Positions 1 through 7,410 are shown, numbered from the stretch's first letter. The stretch: DNA of 14,380 nucleotides from Sabulitectum sp964571965 (GCA_964571965.1 CAZNFQ010000055.1:1-14380); one strand, 5' to 3'. Notes: generated by a model from the sequence alone, not told the origin. Numbers and translations are program-made.

Positions 1-435
1 ATCGACATCCCGGGAATCGAGCGCGCCCTCGGCGACATGGGCCTCGACAATCCCGGATGGCTCGAGCCGGCAGCGGCCGCTCACGAGACCTCCGTCGCGG
101 TGGTCGGCGGCGGCCCCGCGGGACTCTCCTGCGCCTTCTACCTCGCGCGCCGCGGCGTTCCGGTGACGATCTACGAGCGCGAAGCCTCGCTCGGCGGCGT
201 GCTGCGGTGGGGTATCCCCTCCTACCGTCTTCCCAACGACCTGCTCGACCGCGTCGTCGACGGGATCGTCTCCGCCGGACCGATCACCGTCGAGACGGGC
301 ATCGACGTCGGCGCCGGTCTCTCGATGGAGGAGCTTTTGAGCCGCCACGAGGCGGTTTTTCTCGGCGTCGGCCTGATGAAGAGCCGATCCCTGGGTCTCG
401 ACGGGGAGGAGACGGCGGGCGTCGAGGCCGGCCTG
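1..435 (+). CDS. GltD-like FAD/NAD(P) oxidoreductase, N-terminal part only (foreign-looking fragment)
   Basis: The reading frame is open from base 1, so the true start lies upstream and the ATG at 37 need not be used. Counting from that ATG, residues 19-31 form a dinucleotide-binding fold with VVGGGPAGLS, followed by the acidic strand end YERE (47-50), LGG (52-54) and WGIPSYRLPNDLL (58-70). This is the pattern of the glutamate synthase small subunit (GltD) and PreT group of flavoproteins that pass electrons from NAD(P)H. Similarity stops near residue 133 (GVEAGL), before the second NAD(P)H-binding motif such enzymes need, so the piece is not functional as read. GC is high (40 of the first 60 bases) and all nine arginines are CGN, unlike everything downstream. 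Family assignment is firm; the exact substrate is not. Confidence 0.8.
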
Positions 436-445
436 TCCTCTCCTG
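430..445. other. Chimeric junction between two unrelated coding sequences
   Basis: Sequence character changes abruptly here while the frame stays open. Upstream, codons end almost always in G or C and arginines are 9/9 CGN. Downstream to 1770, about 23 of 28 arginines are AGA/AGG. Protein homology switches from a GltD-type flavoprotein to a TPR-like region plus periplasmic binding protein. No repeat, integrase or transposon end is visible at the join. The simplest reading is an assembly or cloning chimera; a real gene fusion is less likely because both halves are truncated. Confidence 0.75.
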
Positions 446-1770
446 TCTCTGCCCTGAACACCCTTTCGAATACAGACCTGGAGCAGCTGGACAGCTTTCA
501 CGCCGAAAGAGCAGTTACCCTCTGCAGAGAACAGCTTGACCGCATAAGGCTGGAAAACCTTCCGGGCTACAGGGACAGCAGCTGGTTCGAGGTATACGTT
601 CTTCTGGAACTGGAGGACAGATACGCCAGATCCGGTGACACGGAAAGAGCGGTTCTGTACGGCTCCGAGATAGACAGACTCTACCCCTCCGCCCATTCCA
701 TGTACGGCAGACCGGAAATATCCGGTGGATCCGAGCAGTCAGATACCTGGATAGCCCTGTTGCTGCCGCTTACAGGCCAGGGTTCCGAGTTCGCAGGCCA
801 GGTGGCTTCCGGTGCAAGACTGGCCTTTCAAAGATACGGGGAGATGCACGAAGCATGCCCGGAACTGGTGGATTTCGATACACAGGGAAGCAGCGAAAGA
901 CTGGAGCTTCTAGTTCAGTCCCTTGCAGACAATGAATCCTGCGTTGCCGTTCTTGGCCCCCTCACAAGCTCATCCACGCTGATTGCCGCAGGAACGGTCA
1001 AGGAAGCGGGTCTTCCTCTGCTGACCCCTACTGCAACATCCGGAGATGTGGACAGGGTGGGAGAACCGGTTTTCAGGCTGGTGGTAAGCCAGGGGAACCA
1101 GGCGGCGGCAGTTGCGGAGTATGCAGTAAGGGAGGCTGGATATACCAGGTTCGGAGTAATTTATCCTTATACCGCTCAGGCAACGGGTGAAGCGGAACAG
1201 TTCAGATCGGTGGTGGAAAGTCTAGGTGGTTCCGTTGTGTCATCCCAGGGGTATCAGCCCGGGAGCACCGACTTCAAAGACCAGATAATTGCTGTAAAAT
1301 CACACTCCCCTCAGGCGGTCTTCCTTCCGGTTTCCGCCTGGGATGCGGTTCAGATAGCTCCTCAGCTCCGCTTCTACAGACTTGAAGTGCCTCTTTTCGG
1401 AACCTCGGGCTGGGATGATGATCTTCTTTTGAGGCACGGAGGAGAATACGTTGAAGGAGCTGTATTCACAGCTGCTTTCGGCCTTTCTTCACTGTACCCC
1501 GAAACCGCCAGATTCGTTTACACCTATACCCGTACCACCGGTGAAGAGCCCACTGCCATAGCGGCTCAGGGGTACGATGCGGCAAGTATTCTTCTGGAAG
1601 CATGGGAAAGCACTTCAAGCCCGAACAGAAACAGAATTGCCCGTAAGCTTTCAACGATGCCTCCCTATTATGGCGCATCAGGCCGGTGCGTACTGGGTAC
1701 GGAAACGGAGACCAGGGTCTCATGGCCAATGATGACCGTGGTGGAAGGCGAGATAATTGGCGTCGAATAG
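436..1770 (+). CDS. Type 1 periplasmic binding protein (LIV-BP/PBP-activator-like), 5' truncated
   Basis: This is the native part of the fused frame. A helical region with TPR-like character (roughly codons 436-740) is followed by a periplasmic binding protein type 1 domain. That domain starts at DTWIALLLPLTGQGSEFAGQ and continues through VAVLGPLTSSST, PLLTPTATS and RFGVIYPY to GTSGWDDDLLL near the end. The two-part layout resembles outer-membrane lipoproteins of the LppC/LpoA penicillin-binding-protein activator type as well as branched-chain amino-acid ABC binding proteins; the sequence does not decide between them. The signal peptide and any lipobox are missing because of the join near 435. 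The stop TAG at 1768-1770 lies inside the next gene. Linkage to an LptD-like gene two genes downstream favours a cell-envelope role, which is inference. Confidence 0.75.
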   Translation, partial: SSPVSALNTLSNTDLEQLDSFHAERAVTLCREQLDRIRLENLPGYRDSSWFEVYVLLELEDRYARSGDTERAVLYGSEIDRLYPSAHSMYGRPEISGGSEQSDTWIALLLPLTGQGSEFAGQVASGARLAFQRYGEMHEACPELVDFDTQGSSERLELLVQSLADNESCVAVLGPLTSSSTLIAAGTVKEAGLPLLTPTATSGDVDRVGEPVFRLVVSQGNQAAAVAEYAVREAGYTRFGVIYPYTAQATGEAEQFRSVVESLGGSVVSSQGYQPGSTDFKDQIIAVKSHSPQAVFLPVSAWDAVQIAPQLRFYRLEVPLFGTSGWDDDLLLRHGGEYVEGAVFTAAFGLSSLYPETARFVYTYTRTTGEEPTAIAAQGYDAASILLEAWESTSSPNRNRIARKLSTMPPYYGASGRCVLGTETETRVSWPMMTVVEGEIIGVE

Positions 1771-2644
1771 CGGATTCCACTGGGGAGTAGATATCGGGGG
1801 ATCATACGCAAAGATCGGCTATCTGCTAGGAAGTGAGTTCGTTCTGGAAAGATCGATTCCCACAGGTGCGGCTTCCTCCCCCGGGGATGTGCTGAGAGAG
1901 TCCGCAGAGACCATACTGGCCAGGGATCCTTCACCTGCTGCTGTGGGCCTGGGCGCCGCAGGTCTGATAAACCACGATGAGGGTATGATCCAGTTCAGCC
2001 CAAATCTACCCCTTTGGACCGGAGCCACAATCAAAGGAATATTGCATCGGTATCTGAATGCCCCGGTAATACTGGATAACGACTGCAATGTCTTTGCCGC
2101 AGGCGCTCTCAATTCCGGCGAGATCCCCGCCAGAGGACTATGGCTTTTCATTACACTGGGAACGGGCATAGGCGGCACCATAATCAATGATGGTGCAATA
2201 ATCTACGGCACAGGAAGCTCGGGGGAGTTCGGTCACGCCACTGTAAGAGAGGGCGGGTTGCCCTGTCCCTGCGGTTCTTCGGGATGCTGGGAGCTCTATG
2301 CAGGAAGGAAAGCCCTAGAATGGTACCACCGCAGATTAACGGGAATCTGCCTGGCCCCGAGGGAGATCTCCCGTCTTGCTTCAGAGGGAGATCCTGCAGC
2401 CAGAGAGGCCTTCCGGGAATACGGAACATGGTTCGGCATCGGGCTGGCTAATCTGGCAAACTGCTTCGCCCCCGAGGGATTCTTCGTTGCAGGGGGTCTG
2501 TCCGCCGCTTTGAAACACTTCGATGTGGCTGCAAGAAGGGAATACATGCGCCGCTGCCGGCATCCCTGGAGCCTGTCCATGCTGGAAAATTCACCGGAAG
2601 CCGGTGCATACGGTGCCGCATCCATGGCAAGCCGCAGATGCTGA
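1757..2644 (+). CDS. ROK-family sugar kinase (glucokinase-like)
   Basis: A 295-residue protein, normal for ROK kinases, which phosphorylate glucose or related hexoses and N-acetyl sugars with ATP in the cytoplasm. Visible motifs are the N-terminal phosphate loop DIGGSYAKIGYL (12-23), LDNDCN (106-111) with the expected catalytic aspartate D109, and LGTGIGG (134-140). The ROK zinc site is complete, with H160 of GEFGH and CPCGSSGC (170-177). The start is TTG at 1757, chosen because GGAAGG lies 8 bases upstream and the next residues lead straight into the phosphate loop. It overlaps the preceding gene by 14 bases and the next by 7, so the three are probably translated together. Glucokinase is the best guess, but ROK substrate specificity cannot be read from these motifs. 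No helix-turn-helix is present, so it is not a ROK repressor. Confidence 0.9.
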   Translation: MASNSGFHWGVDIGGSYAKIGYLLGSEFVLERSIPTGAASSPGDVLRESAETILARDPSPAAVGLGAAGLINHDEGMIQFSPNLPLWTGATIKGILHRYLNAPVILDNDCNVFAAGALNSGEIPARGLWLFITLGTGIGGTIINDGAIIYGTGSSGEFGHATVREGGLPCPCGSSGCWELYAGRKALEWYHRRLTGICLAPREISRLASEGDPAAREAFREYGTWFGIGLANLANCFAPEGFFVAGGLSAALKHFDVAARREYMRRCRHPWSLSMLENSPEAGAYGAASMASRRC

Positions 2645-4800
2645 TTCTCATACTGAGTATCATTCTGCAGCCGGATACCACAGAAACCGTTCCCATGGAA
2701 ACCATGGGTTATGCCGCCGATTCACTGTTTTTTCAGATAGATCAGGAAGACCTCTTTCTGGTTGGAAGTGCATCCCTTGAATACACGGCAATGGGTATCA
2801 GAGCCGATACCATCCACTATCAGTCGGAGAGGGAAACCGTAACCGCCGCAGGGAACATGGAACTTACCAACGCAGGTGAAACAGCAACGGGAACAGGGCT
2901 TATCTATCACATACCAACTTCCACAGCAAGAACATACGACACATCTTCACTGTATGACCGGGCTGTATACAGCAGCGAAACCGTCACAATGCTCTCCCGT
3001 AACGAGTTCAACCTTACAAATGTCAGGTTCACAAGCTGCGAAAAGGATACCTTCGATTACTATTTCTGGTCAAGCAGAATGAAGGTCTTCCCCGACGACA
3101 AGGCAGTTGCAGGGCCGGTAACTCTTTATGTGGAGGAAACCCCGATCTTCTGGGTACCCTTCGCGGTTTTCCCCATAAGACGGGGAAGATCATCGGGCTT
3201 TACCCTGCCCACCATCGGCGCTTCTTCAAGGGATGGAAGATACATAAGGAAGATGGGTTACTACTTCGGTTTCTCGGATTACGCCGACCTGCTTTTTTCA
3301 GCAGACCTCATGGAGAAAACAAGATTCCAGGTAACAGCCACCGAAAGACACTCATTGCGGTACGTGATGAGCGGCAGAACGAGACTGCAATGGCGCAGAC
3401 AGTTCGAATCACAGAGGGACCGCTGGCTGATCGAAACCCTTCATAACCACGAGCTCCCCGATGGCACGGTGATGAAAATGACGGGAAACTTCGTCAGTGA
3501 CCGTTCATATCTCGAAGAAACCCAGGTGGATCCCCAGGAAAGAATGGAGAGCGAACTCAGATCCTGGGTATCGTTCTCCCGTAACCTGGGCAGGGGAAGC
3601 GCTCAGATAAACCTTGAATACACCGAGTATCTTGATGCCCTTCCTGACACCATAGAGGGGGAAATTCTCTCGGAACTCACCGCTCCTGATTTCAGATACA
3701 GTCTCCCCTCTGCACCGATTTTTTCCGCACCGGCGGATCCAGACGAAAGAAGGGTCTGGCACAGTCTCTACTGGAACTTCAGCGGTCACTATCTAACTGA
3801 AAACACTGAATGGGAAGACTCCTCTCTCTATAACGCAGGTACCCGTCTGTCCACCGCGTTGACCGCTTCCGAAAGGCTGGGAGGCATACTGGCCATTTCT
3901 CCATCCATCAGGGGCACGGGAACGGTTTACGACAGAGACCTCACTGGAAACAGTTATCCCGCATGGTTCCATGGCTCTGCCGGCCTGGCGCTGTCCACTG
4001 ATCTCTACGGCATTTTTGCTTCGAATTTCCTGGGATACTCTCTCCTGCGCCACACCATAACACCTTCGGTATCGGCAAACTGGGCTCCAGATCGTTTCTT
4101 CACAACGAAAGACGGAATGCAGAACACCGAGGACGCCGACTCGCTTTTCTACAGGTTCAGTGACCTGTCCCTTCCCTCATCCGGAACAACTGTGAACCTG
4201 GCGCTTACCAATATTCTGGAAGGTAAAAAGGTAGACCGCGGAACCATAGCAAGGGAAGCTCTTGCAGAGCTGTCTTTAAGTACCAGCTGGAGCCCGGACA
4301 GGGAGGATGAGAGTTTTTCGAACATTGCAGGTTCACTTAACCTTACCCCTGCAGGCTGGTTCTCCACCCGTCTTGATGCCGGGTGGGATCCCTACAGGAG
4401 AGAAATCCACGACCTCTCTCTTACAACAGGGATACAGCTCTCGGGAACCGATCCCACACTGAGACCGGATTCAGGCGTGGTTATTTCCCCGCTCATGTGG
4501 AGACTGAGCGTTTCTCACAACTGGAGACCCGACCTGGATGAAACCGGAGTAAGCATAAATAAGGTAAGGCTTTCGGCGGCTGTGGATCTTACATCCAGAT
4601 GGTCGGTGAACTACCGTGTTTATTATGACATAACTGAATCGGACTTTATAAGCCAGGATTATTCAATAATGAGAGACTTAGACAGCTGGGAAGCTATTTT
4701 CACAAGGCATGTTTCTGATGTTGATACCGGCTTCTATTTCAGGATAAACATAAAGGCATTCCCGGATATCAAGATAGAACAGCATACCAGCAGTTTCTAA
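2638..4800 (+). CDS. lptD: LptD/OstA-like outer-membrane LPS assembly protein
   Basis: A 720-residue protein. LptD is the outer-membrane barrel that, with LptE, inserts lipopolysaccharide into the outer leaflet. Residues about 25-115 look like the periplasmic OstA beta-jellyroll (repeated short strands, e.g. EYTAMGIRADTIHYQSER). The conserved entry to the barrel follows at 169-194 (PIFWVPF, then FPIRRGRSSGFTLPTIG). The rest is alternating aromatic/polar beta-strand sequence, ending in the family-like tail YYFRI-type plus IKAFPDIKIE and a terminal Phe. Only one cysteine (C134) exists, so the interdomain disulfides known from E. coli LptD cannot form. The ATG overlaps the ROK stop (ATGCTGA). 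The signal sequence is short and has no basic residue before the hydrophobic run (MLILILSIIL). Family confident; whether it carries LPS or a related lipid is inferred. Confidence 0.82.
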   Translation: MLILILSIILQPDTTETVPMETMGYAADSLFFQIDQEDLFLVGSASLEYTAMGIRADTIHYQSERETVTAAGNMELTNAGETATGTGLIYHIPTSTARTYDTSSLYDRAVYSSETVTMLSRNEFNLTNVRFTSCEKDTFDYYFWSSRMKVFPDDKAVAGPVTLYVEETPIFWVPFAVFPIRRGRSSGFTLPTIGASSRDGRYIRKMGYYFGFSDYADLLFSADLMEKTRFQVTATERHSLRYVMSGRTRLQWRRQFESQRDRWLIETLHNHELPDGTVMKMTGNFVSDRSYLEETQVDPQERMESELRSWVSFSRNLGRGSAQINLEYTEYLDALPDTIEGEILSELTAPDFRYSLPSAPIFSAPADPDERRVWHSLYWNFSGHYLTENTEWEDSSLYNAGTRLSTALTASERLGGILAISPSIRGTGTVYDRDLTGNSYPAWFHGSAGLALSTDLYGIFASNFLGYSLLRHTITPSVSANWAPDRFFTTKDGMQNTEDADSLFYRFSDLSLPSSGTTVNLALTNILEGKKVDRGTIAREALAELSLSTSWSPDREDESFSNIAGSLNLTPAGWFSTRLDAGWDPYRREIHDLSLTTGIQLSGTDPTLRPDSGVVISPLMWRLSVSHNWRPDLDETGVSINKVRLSAAVDLTSRWSVNYRVYYDITESDFISQDYSIMRDLDSWEAIFTRHVSDVDTGFYFRINIKAFPDIKIEQHTSSF

Positions 4801-4814
4801 CCTTCGGGGAACAC

Positions 4815-4843
4815 TTGACACAGGGCTTTCTCTGCTCTAGTGT
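4815..4843 (+). promoter_or_regulatory. Sigma70-like promoter of the HU gene
   Basis: A perfect TTGACA (4815-4820) is followed after 17 bases by TAGTGT (4838-4843), which keeps T1, A2 and T6 of the -10 consensus. Transcription would start near 4850, giving a leader of about 40 bases with a purine-rich ribosome site before the TTG start at 4893. A near-palindrome GTGTTACAC (4864-4872) lies just downstream and could be an operator. Based on pattern only. Confidence 0.55.
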
Positions 4844-4892
4844 AAACGGGTCATAAGGGTTTAGTGTTACACAATTAGAAAGGGGTAGGGAA

Positions 4893-5165
4893 TTGAACAA
4901 AAAAGAACTCATTAACCACGTGGCTGCAAAGGCCGATCTTTCGAAGAAAGATGCTGCTGCCGCTGTCGATGCCTTCATCGACGGTATAAGCAATGTTATC
5001 GAATCCGGAGACAAGATCACTCTGATCGGTTTCGGCACATTCGGTATCAAAGAGAGAGCCGCCAGAGTAGGCGTGGTTCCCGGTAAGAATATCAAGAAGC
5101 AGTATCCCGCAAAGAAAGTTCCTTATTTCAAGGCCGGCAAAGCCCTGAAAGACAAGGCTCTCTAG
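4893..5165 (+). CDS. hup: HU/IHF-family DNA-binding protein
   Basis: A 90-residue protein of normal HU length. HU dimers bend and compact chromosomal DNA. It opens with the HU dimerisation helices (MNKKELINHVAAKADLSKKD), has the GDKITLIGFGTFGI core (about 46-59), the beta-arm region, and the typical tail with VPYFKAGKALKD. In the arm, the usual RNP tip motif is replaced by VVPGKNIKKQYPA, but a proline for DNA intercalation is kept. The start is TTG at 4893, preceded by a strong AGAAAGGGGTAGGG purine tract; the hydrophobic helix cannot start later. It is monocistronic, with its own promoter and an intrinsic terminator directly after. The 90-residue length and lack of specificity markers fit HU rather than an IHF subunit, but this is not certain. 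Confidence 0.93.
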   Translation: MNKKELINHVAAKADLSKKDAAAAVDAFIDGISNVIESGDKITLIGFGTFGIKERAARVGVVPGKNIKKQYPAKKVPYFKAGKALKDKAL

Positions 5166-5178
5166 GATACATCCGTTC

Positions 5179-5210
5179 AAGGGGGGAAGGGCATCTGCCC
5201 TTCCCCCTTT
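5179..5210 (+). terminator. Intrinsic terminator after HU
   Basis: A perfect 11-bp GC-rich stem (GGGGGAAGGGC at 5182-5192 with GCCCTTCCCCC at 5197-5207) closes a 4-base ATCT loop. The stem extends by A-T and G-T pairs into AA/TT flanks, followed by TTT and an AT-rich tract. It lies 13 bases after the HU stop. The T end sits only 14 bases before the ATG of the next gene. Confidence 0.9.
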
Positions 5211-5222
5211 GTATATTACAAA
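5208..5222 (+). promoter_or_regulatory. Possible -10 element inside an inverted repeat, leaderless start
   Basis: TTTGTA (5208-5213) and TACAAA (5217-5222) form a perfect 6-bp inverted repeat with a 3-base centre. It contains TATATT (5212-5217), five of six to the -10 consensus, seven bases before the ATG at 5224. No -35 is visible because that position falls in the HU terminator stem. Expression of the glycosyltransferase from here would yield an mRNA with almost no leader. Confidence 0.3.
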
Positions 5223-5223
5223 A

Positions 5224-6024
5224 ATGAAATGGTCAGCGATAATAACAACATACAACAGCTTCTCCGTTATTGGAGAAGCTCTGGATTCTATCCTCTCCCT
5301 GGATTCCGGGGAAGCCCCGTGGGACATCGTAGTTGTAGACAACAATTCAACGGATAATACTGTGGATGTATTGAAAACATACGGCAGCAGAATTAATCTG
5401 ATTACGAATAATACGAATTTAGGCCTTTCAAGGGCAAACAACCTCGGTGCCGCTGCCGCCGGGGGAGAATCACTCTTTTTTCTGAATCCCGATGTAAAAC
5501 TTCTTCCGGGTGCTGTCACGTCCCTTCACGAATTTCAAAAGACCCATGGCAGCGCAGGACTTCTTGGCCCTATGATGATCGACGTTGACAGGTTACCTCA
5601 ATCCACCGCACGAACATGGCCCACGCCCGGGGTTATCGCCGCCAGACGAACAGGGTTCGGACGCACTGCCCTTGGTAAAAGAATCTCCCGGAAGCATCTG
5701 CACAGCTTCAGCGGTACCGATCCTGTCAGACCGCACTGGCTGGTGGGGGCCGCCCTGTGGCTTACGCCTGAAGGAAGGCGGCGTGTGGGGCTGATGTCAG
5801 AGAAGTATTTCCTCTATTTCGAAGATGTGGAGTGGAGCCTCAGAACCTGGAAAAGAAACATGGAAGTATGGTATGTTCCCTCTGCGGTGATCATGCATGT
5901 GTGCAAAAGGGAAAGCAGCTCAGGCGGCGATGCTTTGAAGCATCACCTGAGAAGCATGTTTCGTTTCCTTCTTTCACACCCGGCAGTTGCCCTGGGTATG
6001 GGACCCGGAGGAGGAGGAAAGTGA
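5224..6024 (+). CDS. GT2-family glycosyltransferase (rhamnosyltransferase-like)
   Basis: A 266-residue GT-A fold glycosyltransferase of family 2 that would move a nucleotide-activated sugar onto a lipid-linked or polysaccharide acceptor at the cytoplasmic face. Motifs in order: SAIITTYNS (4-12), VVDNNSTDNT (37-46), NLGLSRANNLG (65-75), FFLNPDV (86-91, the metal/nucleotide-binding acidic site) and the C-terminal FLYFEDVEWSLR (196-207) with the likely catalytic acidic pair. The spacing resembles WbbL-type rhamnosyltransferases, but the donor sugar is not decided by sequence. I choose ATG 5224 because the in-frame TTG at 5209 lies inside the HU terminator; neither has a good ribosome site. The last codons (GGGGK) form the ribosome site of the next gene, whose GTG start overlaps this stop, so the pair is coupled. 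Confidence 0.87.
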   Translation: MKWSAIITTYNSFSVIGEALDSILSLDSGEAPWDIVVVDNNSTDNTVDVLKTYGSRINLITNNTNLGLSRANNLGAAAAGGESLFFLNPDVKLLPGAVTSLHEFQKTHGSAGLLGPMMIDVDRLPQSTARTWPTPGVIAARRTGFGRTALGKRISRKHLHSFSGTDPVRPHWLVGAALWLTPEGRRRVGLMSEKYFLYFEDVEWSLRTWKRNMEVWYVPSAVIMHVCKRESSSGGDALKHHLRSMFRFLLSHPAVALGMGPGGGGK

Positions 6025-7385
6025 AAAAGGGAAAAAGCATTCTCTGGGTACTGCCCCCCTCGGACCTGCTGCTCATTATTTTAATATTCATGGGCGGCTT
6101 CTGGATCCGTCACTCGCTCCTGGCTGACCTTATGGGCACCGACTTCAGGCTCTCTGTTTATCACTATCTGCTAAGCGGTCTGGTGCTTGGAAGCGTCCAG
6201 GTTGCTTTCATGGCAGTGTTCGGAGTTTACCGGAAGGAATTCGGTCTGGGGATGATCGAAGAAATAGCCGGAATAATCAGGGCCGCCATAATGGCGGTAC
6301 TCTTCACCTTTGCCACCACTTTCGTTACCAGACAGCTTTTCTTTTCAAGGTTCGTGCTGGTTTTCACCTGCCCCGCTTCAATTGTCCTCCTGGGGTTCTG
6401 GCATGGAACCCTCAGAAAACTTGCAAGCAGATCGGGTACCCCCTCTTCAGTGCTGATAGTGGGTAATTCTGAAGGGGCAAAGCAGCTTGGGACCTTCATG
6501 GAAACAAGAGCTCAGCTTCCATATGTGATCAGGGCCTATGCCGATCCCCTGAGCAGCGCTGAAGAGATATGCAGAATCATTGATGAACTCCGTATAAATG
6601 AACTGGTGGTTGCGGAAAGATCCATATCGGACACCACATTGTCCGGAGTAATACTTCATTGTGAGAAAACCGGCATAAACTACAAGATCGCCGCCGACGT
6701 GTTCTCTCTTGTGAGTCTTACAGCAAGGGTTGCCCACATGGGTGGAACAACACTTATTGAATCTGTTCCCGCCCCCCTTTCCGGAGGAGGCTATCTGCTT
6801 AAAAGGATCGCCGATCTGGTATTCGCAGCACTCCTCGTTGTTTGCCTTTCACCTGTTTTCCTCCTCACGGCCATAGCAATTGTGATTGATTCAGGATTTC
6901 CCGTTTTTTACAGACAGGAAAGGCTGGGCCGGAGCAACAGACCCTTTGAAATGATCAAGTTCAGATCCATGAGAAAGGGAGCGCATGGCGAAAAAGAAAT
7001 GCTGAGGAACATCAATGAAACATCCGGCCCCCTCTTCAAGATAAAGAAGGATCCCAGAATAACCCGTGTGGGGAGATTCATAAGAAGGTGGTCCATCGAC
7101 GAGCTCCCGCAGCTTTTCAACGTTCTATCAGGAAAAATGAGCCTGGTGGGCCCAAGACCTCCCCTGCCTGAAGAAGTGGAGGAATACAGCAGACGGGACT
7201 TCAAGCGCCTTCATACAATTCCCGGAGTAACAGGGGTGTGGCAGATCTCAGGAAGAAGTCACCTTGGCTTCGATGAAATGGTAAAGCTGGATCTTTACTA
7301 TGTAGATAACTGGTCAATATGGATGGATCTGGCCATTCTCATGCTTACCCCATCTGCTGTTTTCTCCGGAGACGGGGCATACTGA
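6021..7385 (+). CDS. Polyprenyl-phosphate sugar-phosphate transferase (WbaP/ExoY-type)
   Basis: A 454-residue membrane enzyme that transfers a sugar-1-phosphate from a nucleotide sugar to undecaprenyl phosphate, the first step of O-antigen, capsule or exopolysaccharide synthesis. About four N-terminal membrane segments (near 13-27, 46-68, 85-105 and 112-130) are followed by a Rossmann-like CoA-binding-3 type domain (VLIVGNSEGAKQLG, 144-157). A further hydrophobic segment (262-290) precedes the bacterial sugar transferase domain: FYRQERLGR, MIKFRSM (311-317), DELPQL (360-365), LVGPRP (375-380) and PGVTGVWQISGR. The C-terminal SGDGAY is typical. GTG at 6021 is chosen because a strong GGAGGAGGAGG tract precedes it and the upstream in-frame extension overlaps the glycosyltransferase with implausible Cys/Arg-rich sequence. 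The substrate (glucose-, galactose- or GlcNAc-phosphate) is not decidable. Confidence 0.93.
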   Translation: MKKGKSILWVLPPSDLLLIILIFMGGFWIRHSLLADLMGTDFRLSVYHYLLSGLVLGSVQVAFMAVFGVYRKEFGLGMIEEIAGIIRAAIMAVLFTFATTFVTRQLFFSRFVLVFTCPASIVLLGFWHGTLRKLASRSGTPSSVLIVGNSEGAKQLGTFMETRAQLPYVIRAYADPLSSAEEICRIIDELRINELVVAERSISDTTLSGVILHCEKTGINYKIAADVFSLVSLTARVAHMGGTTLIESVPAPLSGGGYLLKRIADLVFAALLVVCLSPVFLLTAIAIVIDSGFPVFYRQERLGRSNRPFEMIKFRSMRKGAHGEKEMLRNINETSGPLFKIKKDPRITRVGRFIRRWSIDELPQLFNVLSGKMSLVGPRPPLPEEVEEYSRRDFKRLHTIPGVTGVWQISGRSHLGFDEMVKLDLYYVDNWSIWMDLAILMLTPSAVFSGDGAY

Positions 7386-7388
7386 AAA

Positions 7389-7410
7389 GAGCCGGGCAGC
7401 AGCCCGGCTC
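7389..7410 (-). terminator. Hairpin terminator for the minus-strand coiled-coil gene
   Basis: A perfect 9-bp stem GAGCCGGGC/GCCCGGCTC with a 4-base loop. Read on the minus strand it is followed by TTTT (AAAA at 7385-7388), 19 bases after the stop of the coiled-coil gene. Read on the plus strand it follows the sugar transferase stop by 3 bases but lacks a T tract, so it may act weakly for both convergent genes. Confidence 0.75.

Noticed and set aside
37..1770. A genuine novel 577-residue fusion enzyme
   Set aside because: Both halves are truncated, would act in different compartments, and differ sharply in codon use at the join.
5209..5223. TTG start of the glycosyltransferase at 5209
   Set aside because: It lies within the T tract of the HU terminator; ATG 5224 gives the usual family N-terminus.
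4875..5519. 214-residue minus-strand frame across HU and the glycosyltransferase
   Set aside because: It runs antisense through a confident HU gene and its terminator, and shows no motif or ribosome site.
5832..6020. N-terminal extension of the sugar transferase upstream of GTG 6021
   Set aside because: It lies wholly inside the glycosyltransferase in another frame, is Cys/Arg rich and unlike the family; a strong ribosome site precedes GTG 6021.
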